A DNA stretch of 64,000 nucleotides, from contig JAMOAY010000004.1 of assembly GCA_039908525.1 (NCBI GenBank), positions 91,966-155,965 on the forward strand. The letters run 5' to 3'. This stretch comes from Magnetaquicoccus sp039908525 (GTDB lineage: Bacteria; Pseudomonadota; Magnetococcia; Magnetococcales; Magnetaquicoccaceae). The notes under the pieces are model-generated. The model searched no databases. It saw nothing but the letters and a program-made list of their open reading frames with translations, and was not told the DNA's origin. A program made the position numbers and the translations under genes. Within the stretch, counting starts at the first letter, position 1; each line of letters opens with the position of its first letter. Below are positions 44,614 to 54,079 of this stretch, in pieces.

Positions 44614-45975
44614 ATGCAAAACACACCCGGATTCCTCATCTCCGCCTGCCAGTCCCACACGGGCAAGACCACGGTCACCCTGGCGATGATGGCCGCCTTG
44701 CGTGCCGCAGGCATCCCGGTGGCGCCCTTCAAGGCCGGACCCGATTTTATCGATCCCCAGTGGCACGCCGCCATATGCCGGCGCCCCTCCTACACGCTGG
44801 ACACCTGCATGGTGGGTGCCGAGGAGAGCCGGTCGCTGCTGGCGCAAAAACGGCGGGCGGGAGAGATGGCCGTGGTGGAGGGGGTGATGGGCTTGTACGA
44901 CGGCAAGACAGGGGTGGGTGGCACGGGCTCGACGGCCGACCTGGCCCGTACCCTGGGTTTGCCGGTGGTGTTGGTGGTCAATGCCAAGGGAATGGCGGGT
45001 TCCATGGCCCCGTTGGTGGCAGGCTTCACCCACTTTGCCCAGGGATTCTCCATGGCGGGTATTTTGGCCAACCGGGTCGGGTCGGCACGACACGCCCAAA
45101 TATTGCGGCAGGCGTTACAGGAGCATGACCTGCCCCCCTTGTTGGGTTGGATGACCGAGTCGGCGGCCATCGGCCTGGGTGAACGCCACCTGGGACTGCT
45201 GATGCCGCAGGATCAACCCCCGCCCGCAGAGAGCGCACTGCTGGAGGCGTTGACCCTGGATTTGGCATTGCTGCAGGAGAGGATCCGTCTCCCCCCCAAC
45301 CTTGCCACACCCTCCCCCACCCCGCCCGACACCCTGGCCACTCCCCTGCTGGCCGGCAAACGGATTGCCGTCGCCAGGGATGCGGCCTTCTGTTTTGTGT
45401 ACCCGGCCAATCTGGAACAGTTGCGCGCCTGGGGTGCCACGCTCCACCTTTTCTCCCCCCTGGCCGGAGAACCGCTGCCCGCTGGAACAGATGCCCTGTG
45501 GTTGCCGGGAGGATACCCCGAGTTGCATGCGGCCTCCCTGGCGCACTCTGCCTCCTGGCCCGACATCCGCCAGGCGGTCGGTCGCGGGCTGCCGGTGTTG
45601 GCCGAATGCGGGGGCATGATGGCCCTCGGGGAGAGCCTGACGGATCATGCCGGCCACCGCTGGCCCATGGCCGGGGTGTTGCCCATCCATACCCGCATGA
45701 CCAACCGCCTGGCCGGCCTGGGCTATCGCCAGGAGAGTTCCGGGGTGCGGGGCCATGAGTTTCACCACTCCATCCGTGACCCGTCCGGGCTGGAACCGGC
45801 CTTCCAGATGGACAGGGGAGATGCGGGCGTCCGCCTGCTCGCGGTGCGCGCCTCTTACATCCATTGGTATTTCCCCTCCCACCCCGAGGCCTGCGCCCGT
45901 TGGTTTTCCAACGATCCAGCGCCTCCGCACTCCCCAATGCGCCATCGTTATGCCACCGGCACACAGCAAACTTGA
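44614..45975 (+). CDS. cobB: Cobyrinic/hydrogenobyrinic acid a,c-diamide synthase
   Basis: Glutamine-dependent amidase (CobB/CbiA), 453 residues: N-terminal ATPase loop SACQSHTGKTTV, FKAGPDFIDP and GVMGLYDG, then a class-I-like glutaminase domain with nucleophile Cys in LAECGGMMALG and the late HEFHHS segment. The ATG at 44614 has only a weak upstream site. The single visible B12 riboswitch is 13 kb away, so this unit may be controlled differently. Confidence 0.93.
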   Translation: MQNTPGFLISACQSHTGKTTVTLAMMAALRAAGIPVAPFKAGPDFIDPQWHAAICRRPSYTLDTCMVGAEESRSLLAQKRRAGEMAVVEGVMGLYDGKTGVGGTGSTADLARTLGLPVVLVVNAKGMAGSMAPLVAGFTHFAQGFSMAGILANRVGSARHAQILRQALQEHDLPPLLGWMTESAAIGLGERHLGLLMPQDQPPPAESALLEALTLDLALLQERIRLPPNLATPSPTPPDTLATPLLAGKRIAVARDAAFCFVYPANLEQLRAWGATLHLFSPLAGEPLPAGTDALWLPGGYPELHAASLAHSASWPDIRQAVGRGLPVLAECGGMMALGESLTDHAGHRWPMAGVLPIHTRMTNRLAGLGYRQESSGVRGHEFHHSIRDPSGLEPAFQMDRGDAGVRLLAVRASYIHWYFPSHPEACARWFSNDPAPPHSPMRHRYATGTQQT

Positions 45976-46385
45976 CAGGAGACGGCAAATTGTGGATGAT
46001 CCCAGCCGGGGAGTGGTGTGCGGAAAGTGGCAGAGTTGTTAACGAAACCAATAACCCGTCACAGGACAGGGAGCGATGTCGAGTTCACACACCCCGCACG
46101 CCCTTTTGCTCGGGTGACGCCATTCTGGCAGGGGGAGGGTTGGCCTGCGGCACAGACTGTCGATAACTTGGCAGTGGACCGTCGTCCTGGAGGCCTTGTT
46201 GACTATGATTCTTTAACTTTCGAGCTGTTGGGTAAGCACGGTGCAATTGGCAGCATAATTGCTTTTGGCGACTACAATCGAAGAGCACCTCTGGACAGGC
46301 TGTAGCGTTGGCGGAGGGAGGTTGTTTTTCGGGTCGGTCGCGCCATTCATCAACCCGAGCATCACAACAGTGGGAAAAACGAGCC
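45976..46385. other. Gene-free upstream region of the D,D-carboxypeptidase gene
   Basis: About 410 bases after cobB. I see no gene or strong terminator. A weak dyad GCAATT..AATTGC (46243-46262) lies in the promoter-proximal half. Promoter boxes could not be assigned with confidence. Confidence 0.5.
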
Positions 46386-47516
46386 ATGCTTCTATTTCGT
46401 CGCAGAACCGGTCCTGTTGCCATCTTTCTGATCTGCCTGCTGTTGACCGGGATGTTGAGTCCTTTCTCTGCCGATGCGACGACCCGGCACCATCGATCTT
46501 CCCTTAAATCCCAGTACAAACCTTTCAAAGCCACCAGCAGGCTACACGCGGGAAAGAGCCGTCTCAACCGCCACAAGGCAGTCAACCGGCTCCGTTCTCT
46601 GAAGCAGGTTCGCCGCGCTCGGCCTGCTGTGGACTCTTCGGCCAGCTATGCCGACTTGGTGATGGATGCCAAGACAGGGCGCATCCTGCACGCCACCAAC
46701 CCGGACCAGTTGCGCCATCCGGCCTCCCTCACGAAAATGATGACCCTCTACCTGGCCTTCCAGGCCTTGAAGAGCGGTCAGCTTCGGTTGGACCAGCTGT
46801 TGCCCGTCTCCCAGAATGCCGCCAGCCAAGAGCCATCCAAGCTGGGGCTGCAGGCGGGGCACCAGATCCGGGTTGAGGATGCGCTGTTGGGACTGGTGAC
46901 CAAATCGGCCAACGATGCCACCGTTGTGGTGGCGGAGGCCCTGGGCGGCAGCGAGGAGCAGTTCGCCCGGATCATGACCAGCAAGGCTCGGGCTCTGGGC
47001 ATGCATCACACGGTCTTCCGCAACCCCTCGGGTCTGCCCGACCCCGAGCAGGTGACCACGGCACGGGACATGGCCATCCTGGGGTATGCCCTGGTCTATC
47101 ATCATCCGCAGTTTTATCCCTACTTCAGCCGCGAAGGGTTTACCTATGCCGGCGTGCGTCACAACAACCACAACCATTTGATGAGCCGCTATCGGGGCAT
47201 GGATGGCATCAAAACCGGGTATATCCGCGCCTCTGGATTCAATTTGGTGGCCTCCACCGTGCGTGGTCCAACCCGATTGATCGGGGTGGTGTTCGGTGGT
47301 CGTTCCGCCGTGGCGCGGGACAACAAAATGGCGGCCCTGCTGGACCAGGCCTTCGCTCAACTCCAGGGTGGGCAGTCGATGCAGCGGGTGGCCTCGGTAC
47401 AGGAGGAGACCGGCGAACCGGTGGAGGAGCAGGCCGATGTGGTTGCGGTGCCGAACCAAATCCCGGCTGTCCTGCCTGAGCAGCATGTGGCCATCGCGTC
47501 CCGGGATGGGGTGTAA
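46386..47516 (+). CDS. D-alanyl-D-alanine carboxypeptidase (PBP5/7-like)
   Basis: Trims pentapeptide stem peptides in murein. 376 residues with a signal peptide (RRRTGPVAIFLICLLLTG...), a basic 50-residue linker, then the S11 peptidase core: S114-x-x-K117 in HPASLTKM, SAN, and KTGYIR. The C-terminal ~45 residues are acidic and lack the amphipathic membrane anchor of PBP5. ATG at 46386 immediately precedes the signal peptide. Confidence 0.9.
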   Translation: MLLFRRRTGPVAIFLICLLLTGMLSPFSADATTRHHRSSLKSQYKPFKATSRLHAGKSRLNRHKAVNRLRSLKQVRRARPAVDSSASYADLVMDAKTGRILHATNPDQLRHPASLTKMMTLYLAFQALKSGQLRLDQLLPVSQNAASQEPSKLGLQAGHQIRVEDALLGLVTKSANDATVVVAEALGGSEEQFARIMTSKARALGMHHTVFRNPSGLPDPEQVTTARDMAILGYALVYHHPQFYPYFSREGFTYAGVRHNNHNHLMSRYRGMDGIKTGYIRASGFNLVASTVRGPTRLIGVVFGGRSAVARDNKMAALLDQAFAQLQGGQSMQRVASVQEETGEPVEEQADVVAVPNQIPAVLPEQHVAIASRDGV

Positions 47517-47570
47517 GCGGAGTGCCCTACCCCGTGCACTAACCCAATTTCTGCCACGCACCACCATTTC

Positions 47571-47600
47571 GGGGTCACGAGGGGTATCCTTCGTGGCCCC
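47571..47600. terminator. Hairpin after the carboxypeptidase gene
   Basis: GGGGTCACGA (47571-47580) pairs with TCGTGGCCCC (47591-47600) with one G-T wobble. No T-run follows. It is the first of two successive hairpins between convergent genes, so a terminator role is plausible. Confidence 0.4.
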
Positions 47601-47625
47601 GGTGCATTTGCGCTAACGCAACGCC

Positions 47626-47669
47626 ACCCACCGTGGGACGAAGCAGGACAGCTTCGTCCCACGGTGGGT
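47626..47669. repeat. Perfect 19-bp palindromic hairpin, REP-like
   Basis: Arms 47626-47644 and 47651-47669 (ACCCACCGTGGGACGAAGC and its exact complement) around the loop AGGACA. No T-run on either side. It separates a housekeeping gene from the ImmA/IrrE accessory module, and could be a dispersed palindrome, a bidirectional terminator or both. Confidence 0.85.
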
Positions 47670-47721
47670 ACAAGCTTATGTACGGAGCTCACGCCCTGGA
47701 TCTGACGAAATCCCAACCACC

Positions 47722-49137
47722 TTAATCGACGGCTCTGTCAATCCATTTCTTGACTGGGAACGTCAGCTTGCCCGTGTCTTTCAGCAGGTTTTCCATCTGG
47801 TGTCCGGTCAACTGCCGACTGACGTTGAACTGGTCCGTCAGACGGTCGATGGCTTGTGCAATGCTCTCGGAACCTAGTGGGTCGGATAGAGACTCCTCTA
47901 CCTGGGATCTGGGCAACAACAGCTCCGCTGCAAAGGCTTTAGCCCTTTTCTCCGCCAGAACCGGCATACGCCCTCCCAGGATCTCGACAGATGGCAGCGC
48001 ATGGTCGGTATCGAGCAACAGGTGCGCGATTTCGTGCGCCAGTGATGCTCTCTCACGTCGTCTGACAGCGGTGTTGGCGCCTCTTCGATGGATAACGACT
48101 CCGGCACGGTCATCTTGCCAGATGGCTACCGCATCGATTCCATCAGGAAATTCCTCGGAGAATTCCACCGTAACACCCCAATCTTGCAACCATTGACCGG
48201 GCTCAATCGTCTGACCCGCCGACACGTTCAGGGTCGAGCGCAACCATTTGGCGAGCTCATAGCCCTGCCGATAATGAAGTTCTCCGGCAAGACTTGCCAG
48301 TCGGGTACTGGCGCCACAACGCAATCTCGCAAACACTCCCGATGTCTGCCCCAGTCTTGCCTTGGCAAGCTTGTCCATGACCATCCGAATCTCATAGGGT
48401 TCCAGACAGTGCTGGGTCATGCGGGCAGCCACCACCCTGGGGGATGGGGAATCCCAAACGGTATAACCGAACGCCTCCGAGAGATCATCATTGGCAGCGA
48501 TTGCATCAATCAGGGATGGTGGAACGCCTATCAGCACGGCAAGGGCATCTCTGACGGGCAATGTGTGGTCCCTCTGTTCCCATGCGTCCAGAATCATGCA
48601 GCCACGCGGGGATTGCGGGTGGATCGACCGGGCAATGGCCGATCCCAGAGCTTCGAGTTGCCCAATGACCTGCCCAAACGGAAGGCGCACATCCTCCATC
48701 TCGGTCACAATGCGCATGTCGTTCCCCTCCCGCAGAATGAACAGAGGCGGCAAAAACAGATCCTGCATGCCGGCAGCCAGATTATGCCGATCAGAAAAGG
48801 CGAATATCTTAACCTCTTCTTCGATGAAAGCGTTCTCCGACAACCCCATCTTCCGCAACTCAGCCATGGCGTCTTCCAGAAAACCCAACGGGGATTCCGG
48901 GTTGAAACGGAGAGGATACGGTTCTTCTATCCGGAGATAACGCCAGCACCGAGCCAAGTGATCCAACAGGCTGTCCCAATACTCCAGGATTCCCATTTTT
49001 GTATCCCCGCGATCATCGCGCCAGATCTCTCGGTCGTTGACGGACAAACTCAACCGACCATATCCGGAAAACATGGGAATAGCCCCTCTCGTGTCGCCAT
49101 CCAATTTCTCGAAGGTAAAATCGAACATATTCCGCAC
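47722..49137 (-). CDS. ImmA/IrrE-type zinc metallopeptidase with large N-terminal domain
   Basis: A 471-residue protein. The C-terminal part (about 300-471) is a DUF955/ImmA-IrrE peptidase with HEIAH at 368-372 and AEKRAKAFAAELLLPR, the usual downstream helix. The ~300 N-terminal residues match no family I recognise, although NDDLSEAFGYTVWDSP and MGLSENAFIEEE look helical. ImmA-like peptidases cleave repressors or antitoxins. It starts 6 bases after an unknown 142-residue gene, so the two form a module. GTG at 49137 or ATG at 49128 is the start. Confidence 0.8.
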   Translation of the reverse strand: MRNMFDFTFEKLDGDTRGAIPMFSGYGRLSLSVNDREIWRDDRGDTKMGILEYWDSLLDHLARCWRYLRIEEPYPLRFNPESPLGFLEDAMAELRKMGLSENAFIEEEVKIFAFSDRHNLAAGMQDLFLPPLFILREGNDMRIVTEMEDVRLPFGQVIGQLEALGSAIARSIHPQSPRGCMILDAWEQRDHTLPVRDALAVLIGVPPSLIDAIAANDDLSEAFGYTVWDSPSPRVVAARMTQHCLEPYEIRMVMDKLAKARLGQTSGVFARLRCGASTRLASLAGELHYRQGYELAKWLRSTLNVSAGQTIEPGQWLQDWGVTVEFSEEFPDGIDAVAIWQDDRAGVVIHRRGANTAVRRRERASLAHEIAHLLLDTDHALPSVEILGGRMPVLAEKRAKAFAAELLLPRSQVEESLSDPLGSESIAQAIDRLTDQFNVSRQLTGHQMENLLKDTGKLTFPVKKWIDRAVD

Positions 49138-49143
49138 ATCCCA

Positions 49144-49572
49144 TTAGGCGTTTTTTGGCCTGTACTTCAGTGAACCCCACCCCTTTTGCAGATATTTTTT
49201 TGCCCATTTCCTGAATGACTGGTACTCTCCTGCGTTATCTGCTCGCTCCGCCAGTGCTGTAAGCACCTCGTCGGGTACCAACCGGCCGTTCTGCTCTTTC
49301 TCGGGGAAACCGTGATAAATCTTCCCGGGAATACTGGGGACCACCCGATAAACCACCCCCTGGTGGACATTGTAGATTCGCTCCGGGTGTTCTGCTCCAG
49401 GGGGCCAGGGAATTCCTTCATTCAGAAGGCGTTCAGCCATTCCAGGCACCTGTGTGATCGACGAAGGACATTTTCCAGGGGATCCAGGCACATCCGGAGG
49501 ATCAAACCCTGCTTCGTCTCTTAACCATTTGTGTTTATATCTTCCTTCGCCAGGATTATATTCCCAAGACAT
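49144..49572 (-). CDS. Unknown 142-residue partner of the ImmA/IrrE gene
   Basis: Starts MSWEYNPGEGRYKHKWLRDE, with a Pro/Gly-rich first half (FDPPDVPGSPGKCPSSITQ), a beta-like centre (ERIYNVHQGVVYRVV) and a basic helical C-terminus (FRKWAKKYLQKGW). GGGAG lies 8 bases before the ATG at 49572. No signal peptide or known domain. Being first in the pair, basic and compact, it could be the effector or the substrate of the peptidase; this is inference. Confidence 0.65.
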   Translation of the reverse strand: MSWEYNPGEGRYKHKWLRDEAGFDPPDVPGSPGKCPSSITQVPGMAERLLNEGIPWPPGAEHPERIYNVHQGVVYRVVPSIPGKIYHGFPEKEQNGRLVPDEVLTALAERADNAGEYQSFRKWAKKYLQKGWGSLKYRPKNA

Positions 49573-49797
49573 GTCTCGAGCTCCCACATCCATCAAACAA
49601 CAACCGTCCCCCCGATTGTCTCATCACGGTGTGCTGGTTGGCCAGGATCTCGGCAAGAGATTGACGATCAATTCCCATGGGACATCACCCAACAACAATC
49701 GATCCGCAAACCACCACCTGGGAAGATCGTAACGTGTCGAATGATCGAGTGTCAACAGACACTAACAACTTGTCGAAACATGCTTTACAGCATGGAT

Positions 49798-51924
49798 TTA
49801 AAACCCACCCTCCCGCCGATAAACAGCCAGAGCAGTTCGCCACCACTGCGACCACAGACTGGCAGGCGCGGCATGAATCCGCAAGGTGCCGGGCTGGATC
49901 TGCGCCAAAGAAAAAGGTTGCTCCACAGCCAGATCGACCCGATAGAAAGCCCCCTCCACCGCCAGTCTGCCATCCTTCTGTTCCCGCACCGGCACCTCCC
50001 CGCCGTGCAGAGAGGCCAGATAGGGGGCCGGCAAATATCGGGTCGGTGAGGGATCCATGCGCAGGACGCGGCCCGCCAGGGGCTCGGCCGCAGAGTGGGC
50101 GGGATAGAACAGCCCCCTGGCCCCGACCGCGATGCGATCGCTCTCCCTGGCCTCCACCAGGGCTTTGACCAAAGGCGCTCCGTGGCCAATCACGGTCAGC
50201 AGAAACTCATCCTTGGCCACCCAGTCGCCAACCTGCAGATCCCTGGCCACCTCCGCCACCCGTCCCGGGAAGGCGGCCACCACGCGCAGTCCCTTTTGTT
50301 CGTCCCACAGGGATTGCCGCTCGGCGTGGGCGGTGGACAACGCCTGCTGCAAGACGGGCTCCTGCTCGTTGGGATCGTTCTCCAGTGTTTGCATCGTCAA
50401 TCGCCAACGCAGCAGCAGGATCTGCCTCTCCACAGTGTCCAGCCGATAGGCAAGCTCCGGATCGTCCAGCAACAGCAACAGATCTCCCTGCTCAACCTCC
50501 TGCCCGACAGAGACCGGCAACTGTATAACCTGGGCCGCCGAAGGGGCATACGTGGTGCTCTGTGTGTCGGCCTGCAACAGGGCCGGCGCCCGCACGGCAC
50601 TCCAATCCCAGGGCACCAGCAGACCGGCCAACAGGCCCGTCAGCAGCCATGCCGTACGCACGGTCTGTCTGTTCCAGGCAAACCGCTGCCTGTGCACCAC
50701 CCACTCCCTCACCTCCTGACCCACAGGGCGCAGCAAAAACCATCCCACCTCGACCCCCAACACAAGAAGCCCCAACACCTTGAAAAGCTGATGATAGACC
50801 AGCAAGGCAACGCTCAGAAACAGCGCCAACCGGTAACACCAGGCAGAGAAGGCAAAAAGGAGCAGAAAACGCCGGATGGCGGGTTGCAACCTTTCCGGCG
50901 GTGGAACCCCCCAGCCGAACAACCACTCCCGTAGCTGCCATCGGCCCAGTTGAAAGGCCCTCTGTTGCAAGTCGGCCAGATCCAGGATGTCGGAAAGCAG
51001 AAAATAACCGTCAAAGCGGAACAAGGGGTTGAGGTTGACCGCCAGGGTGACCACCCAGACCCCACTGGCCAGCACAAAGGCCGCACTGCGCAACGGACCG
51101 TCATCCAGAAAACTCCAGGCCAGGGCAGCCAGAGCAGCCAGGATCAGCTCCGCCATCATGCCCGCCCCGCCCACCACCACCCGCTGGCGGCGCGAGGTCA
51201 GTTTCCATATGTCATGGGTATCCGTATAGAGTCTCGGCCACAGCAGAAAAAAAACCACCCCGATACGGGCGACCCGGCAACCGTACAGATGGGCGGCATA
51301 GGCATGGCCCAACTCGTGGAGCACCTTGCTGGCCAACAGGGCGGTGGCATAATACAACATGCCTTGAAAATTGAAAAAGTGCAGGAAGGTACCGGTGAAA
51401 CGCTCCCACTGGCGCAGGATCAACACCCACCCTGTGCAGGCCGTCAGCGTCATCAGGAGCAGAAACCAGCCGCTGAACATCCCTCTGACCAGGGGCAGGC
51501 TCCGGCGCAAAAACGGCTCCGGACACCACAAAGGGATGCGCAGGGCGAGGTAGTGATGGAGCAACCGCGCCCAGCTGCGACCATGACTGGCCTGCTGAAA
51601 ACGCAAAAAACGGCTGCGGTCGGCGGCGGAACGGGGAGTCAGCAGGTGGCTGTCACGGAGACGCTCTGCCAGACGCAGCACCTCCGCGGTTTCTGGTTGC
51701 CAGAGGCTCTCTGCACAAATGGAGGCGGAGATGCGCTCCGGACTGGCCAGCCCCCAGCGGGAGATGATCTCGAACTCCTGCCAACCCAGACGAAAAAAAC
51801 GGTTGCTGGCCGGATCCTGCAGGGTCCAGGTGGGAGAGCCGTCGCTGGCCAGAGGACCGGGAAACAGGGTGAGCTCTTCCCGCAGGGGGGGCAGCCCCTC
51901 CTCCCGCGTGTCGTGACTTTTCAC
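49798..51924 (-). CDS. Fused M50 site-2-type protease and HlyD-like adaptor
   Basis: A 708-residue membrane protein. Residues ~1-105 resemble a PqqD-like winged region; ~150-450 is an M50 intramembrane metalloprotease with HELGH at 203-207 and the second metal motif NPLFRFDGYFL; several membrane helices surround these. Residues ~475-680 form a biotinyl-lipoyl/HlyD half with QVIQLPVSVGQEVEQGDLLL. It would combine cleavage with export across the inner membrane. Start GTG overlaps the preceding stop (GTGA). Last gene of the tolC-hlyD-hlyD-M50 operon. Confidence 0.85.
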   Translation of the reverse strand: MKSHDTREEGLPPLREELTLFPGPLASDGSPTWTLQDPASNRFFRLGWQEFEIISRWGLASPERISASICAESLWQPETAEVLRLAERLRDSHLLTPRSAADRSRFLRFQQASHGRSWARLLHHYLALRIPLWCPEPFLRRSLPLVRGMFSGWFLLLMTLTACTGWVLILRQWERFTGTFLHFFNFQGMLYYATALLASKVLHELGHAYAAHLYGCRVARIGVVFFLLWPRLYTDTHDIWKLTSRRQRVVVGGAGMMAELILAALAALAWSFLDDGPLRSAAFVLASGVWVVTLAVNLNPLFRFDGYFLLSDILDLADLQQRAFQLGRWQLREWLFGWGVPPPERLQPAIRRFLLLFAFSAWCYRLALFLSVALLVYHQLFKVLGLLVLGVEVGWFLLRPVGQEVREWVVHRQRFAWNRQTVRTAWLLTGLLAGLLVPWDWSAVRAPALLQADTQSTTYAPSAAQVIQLPVSVGQEVEQGDLLLLLDDPELAYRLDTVERQILLLRWRLTMQTLENDPNEQEPVLQQALSTAHAERQSLWDEQKGLRVVAAFPGRVAEVARDLQVGDWVAKDEFLLTVIGHGAPLVKALVEARESDRIAVGARGLFYPAHSAAEPLAGRVLRMDPSPTRYLPAPYLASLHGGEVPVREQKDGRLAVEGAFYRVDLAVEQPFSLAQIQPGTLRIHAAPASLWSQWWRTALAVYRREGGF

Positions 51925-53303
51925 AGCCCAAACAGCTGTCTGGCGGCCGCCAGGGGACGACGGAACAGGTGGTAGAACAGCCGCACCCGTTCGCCAAAAA
52001 TTTTCGCCGTGCCGCGCAGTCCCAGGCGCGGCAGGCGTTCTGTGCTGGTGAACTCCCCGCGCAGGGTATAGGCCAGCACCCCTTCCGGCGTCAACTCCGC
52101 CCGGTAGCTGGCATGGCGCAAGGTCGCGGCCAGGGAGCGGTCGGCATCGGCGGCCGGGAAGAACTCCAAGGCCGTGCCCGACTGCAAAGCCACCGCGTCG
52201 GCCACCGGCAGGCGGACCTCCAGTTCCACCTGCTGCGGATCCGCCAGCATCAGCAGGCGCTCACCGACGCTGACGGGTCGCCCGATCCACTCATGCTCAT
52301 CGCCAAACACCACCACCCCCTCCCGGGGGGCCACCAGGGTCACCCTTTCCAGTTGGTTGCGCGTATAGCTCCAATCGGCCTCCTTCTGCTGGATGCGTCC
52401 CCGCAGCAGGGCCAGTTTGGCCTTGCCTTTCGGATCCTGCAAGACCGACTGCAACGCCTGACGGTGTTCCGCCTGCGCCACCTCCAGCTCCTTGCCGATC
52501 ACCTCCAGGCGATTGCGCAGTTTACGGGTATCCAGATTCAACAACGGCTGCCCGGCCACCACGCTCTGATTGGGGGTGACATGAAAGGTGTCCACCACAC
52601 CCTCCATGGGCGCACGCACCACGACCGGCTTGAAAGCCACCACCTCGGCGGGGGCCAGGACCGACTGCTGGACTGGAATCAGCATCAGGCCGCCCAAAAC
52701 GGTCATCCATACCAGGGTGGGAAAGCGGGGTCGGAGCCCCCCAAAACGCTGCCACCACCGTTGCCGGGTCAACAACCCCCACCAGACCTGCGCCAGGGTG
52801 AGCCCCAGGTGGAGCAGCAGGCGCTGTTCAGCCTCCGACCAGGGCTGCTCGCGGACCAGAAACAGACCACCCAGCCTGCTTGCACAGCTCTCCTCTCCCT
52901 CCATGGCGGGCAACTGCAGCGGCAGCCAGAGTCCGTATGCCGGCAACCACGTCTGCCACGACTCCGCCAGGGATGCAGGCAGGCTGCCTGCGGTGACCGC
53001 CACCAGCGACGGATGTTGCGCAGTCAGATGGGCCAGGAGCGCCGACAACCACTGGACAAAGGGAACCTCCGGGTCCACCACCGGCAGACCGGAGAGGGCC
53101 ACGACGCGCCCACGGCCGGGCTTTGCCCCGGACCAAGGGTGCTGCCACAAGGCAGCCTGACGGTAGGGAATCAGAAAGACCGTTTCGTTGACCGCTGCAT
53201 AGCCCAACGCGGCCATGCAGGTCACGCTGGACAACCGCTGCTGCAGATGGAGCAGGGCGGCGATGCTGGGGTTGAGAGACTCCTCTTGAGACTGGGACGA
53301 CAT
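51921..53303 (-). CDS. HlyD-family adaptor with N-terminal GAF-like domain
   Basis: 460 residues. The first ~165 (LLHLQQRLSSVTCMAALGYA, NETVFLIPYRQAALW, VVALSGLPVVDP) look like a cytoplasmic GAF-type sensor domain. A single membrane helix near 205 (LVWMTVLGGLMLIPV) is followed by a lipoyl domain (VRAPMEGVVDTFHV), a coiled-coil hairpin (about 285-330) and a beta-barrel part. ATG at 53303 has GAGGTG about 6 bases upstream, 8 bases after the small adaptor gene; coupled downstream by GTGA. Confidence 0.85.
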   Translation of the reverse strand: MSSQSQEESLNPSIAALLHLQQRLSSVTCMAALGYAAVNETVFLIPYRQAALWQHPWSGAKPGRGRVVALSGLPVVDPEVPFVQWLSALLAHLTAQHPSLVAVTAGSLPASLAESWQTWLPAYGLWLPLQLPAMEGEESCASRLGGLFLVREQPWSEAEQRLLLHLGLTLAQVWWGLLTRQRWWQRFGGLRPRFPTLVWMTVLGGLMLIPVQQSVLAPAEVVAFKPVVVRAPMEGVVDTFHVTPNQSVVAGQPLLNLDTRKLRNRLEVIGKELEVAQAEHRQALQSVLQDPKGKAKLALLRGRIQQKEADWSYTRNQLERVTLVAPREGVVVFGDEHEWIGRPVSVGERLLMLADPQQVELEVRLPVADAVALQSGTALEFFPAADADRSLAATLRHASYRAELTPEGVLAYTLRGEFTSTERLPRLGLRGTAKIFGERVRLFYHLFRRPLAAARQLFGL

Positions 53304-53311
53304 GGTGCACC

Positions 53312-54079
53312 TCAACGGCTGAAGTTGAGAATGACCTGCCCGCTCATGCCTGGGCTCAATTCCGGATAGTGGCCCATGATCTCACCCGTCATCTTGACCA
53401 ACTGGTTGACAGCGTCAATTTTCGCGCCAAACGCGAGAAGCCTGGCCGGATAACTCTTGCCGGTCTCATCCACCCGCAACAAAAAACGGTCGTTTTTCTG
53501 GTAGCGCTGCATCCAGCGGGAGGGCATGTTGACCATCAATTCCAGCACGGCCGGGTTGTGGATCTCCATCACAACCTGCCCCGGCTTGACAAACTGGTGC
53601 TCCTGCACCTCCAAGCGCACGATCTGGCCCGGGAAAGGAGCGAGTATTTCGCACCCTTTCAATTCGGCACGGATCATGGCCAACTCTGCCTGAGCCTTGG
53701 CTGATTCGGCCTTGGCGTTGGTCAACTCCAGCCTGCTGGTGACATTGAGCTGGTCGAGACGCCCCAGCATCTCGGCCTTGTCCATCTCTGCCTGGGCGAT
53801 GGCCTTGGCCCGCATCCACTTGGCCTGCTGCACGGCACAATCGAACTGTCCCAGCAACTCGCCCTCCTTGAAAAACGCCCCTTCCCGGAACGGCAGTTTG
53901 AGCAGGCGGGCGCCGATCTCGCTGGAGAGGGTGGTGTACTGTCTGGCCAGCAGTTCAGCCCGCAGTTCGGGCTCCGTGCCGACCCCCGGTTCGGGCGGTG
54001 CGGCCAGCTTTTCTTCTCCCCACAACAGGCCGGGCAGGAAAAGCAGCCATGGGAGGAACCCCCTCCACAGCCGGTTCAT
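53312..54079 (-). CDS. Periplasmic HlyD/RND-type adaptor
   Basis: A 255-residue membrane-fusion protein with a signal peptide (MNRLWRGFLPWLLFLPGLLW). The split lipoyl domain is visible: SSEIGARLLKLPFREGAFFK and ILAPFPGQIVRLEVQEHQFV flank an alpha-hairpin of about 60 residues. It would bridge the inner-membrane components and the TolC-like channel. ATG overlaps the tolC-like stop (ATGA). Confidence 0.88.
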   Translation of the reverse strand: MNRLWRGFLPWLLFLPGLLWGEEKLAAPPEPGVGTEPELRAELLARQYTTLSSEIGARLLKLPFREGAFFKEGELLGQFDCAVQQAKWMRAKAIAQAEMDKAEMLGRLDQLNVTSRLELTNAKAESAKAQAELAMIRAELKGCEILAPFPGQIVRLEVQEHQFVKPGQVVMEIHNPAVLELMVNMPSRWMQRYQKNDRFLLRVDETGKSYPARLLAFGAKIDAVNQLVKMTGEIMGHYPELSPGMSGQVILNFSR

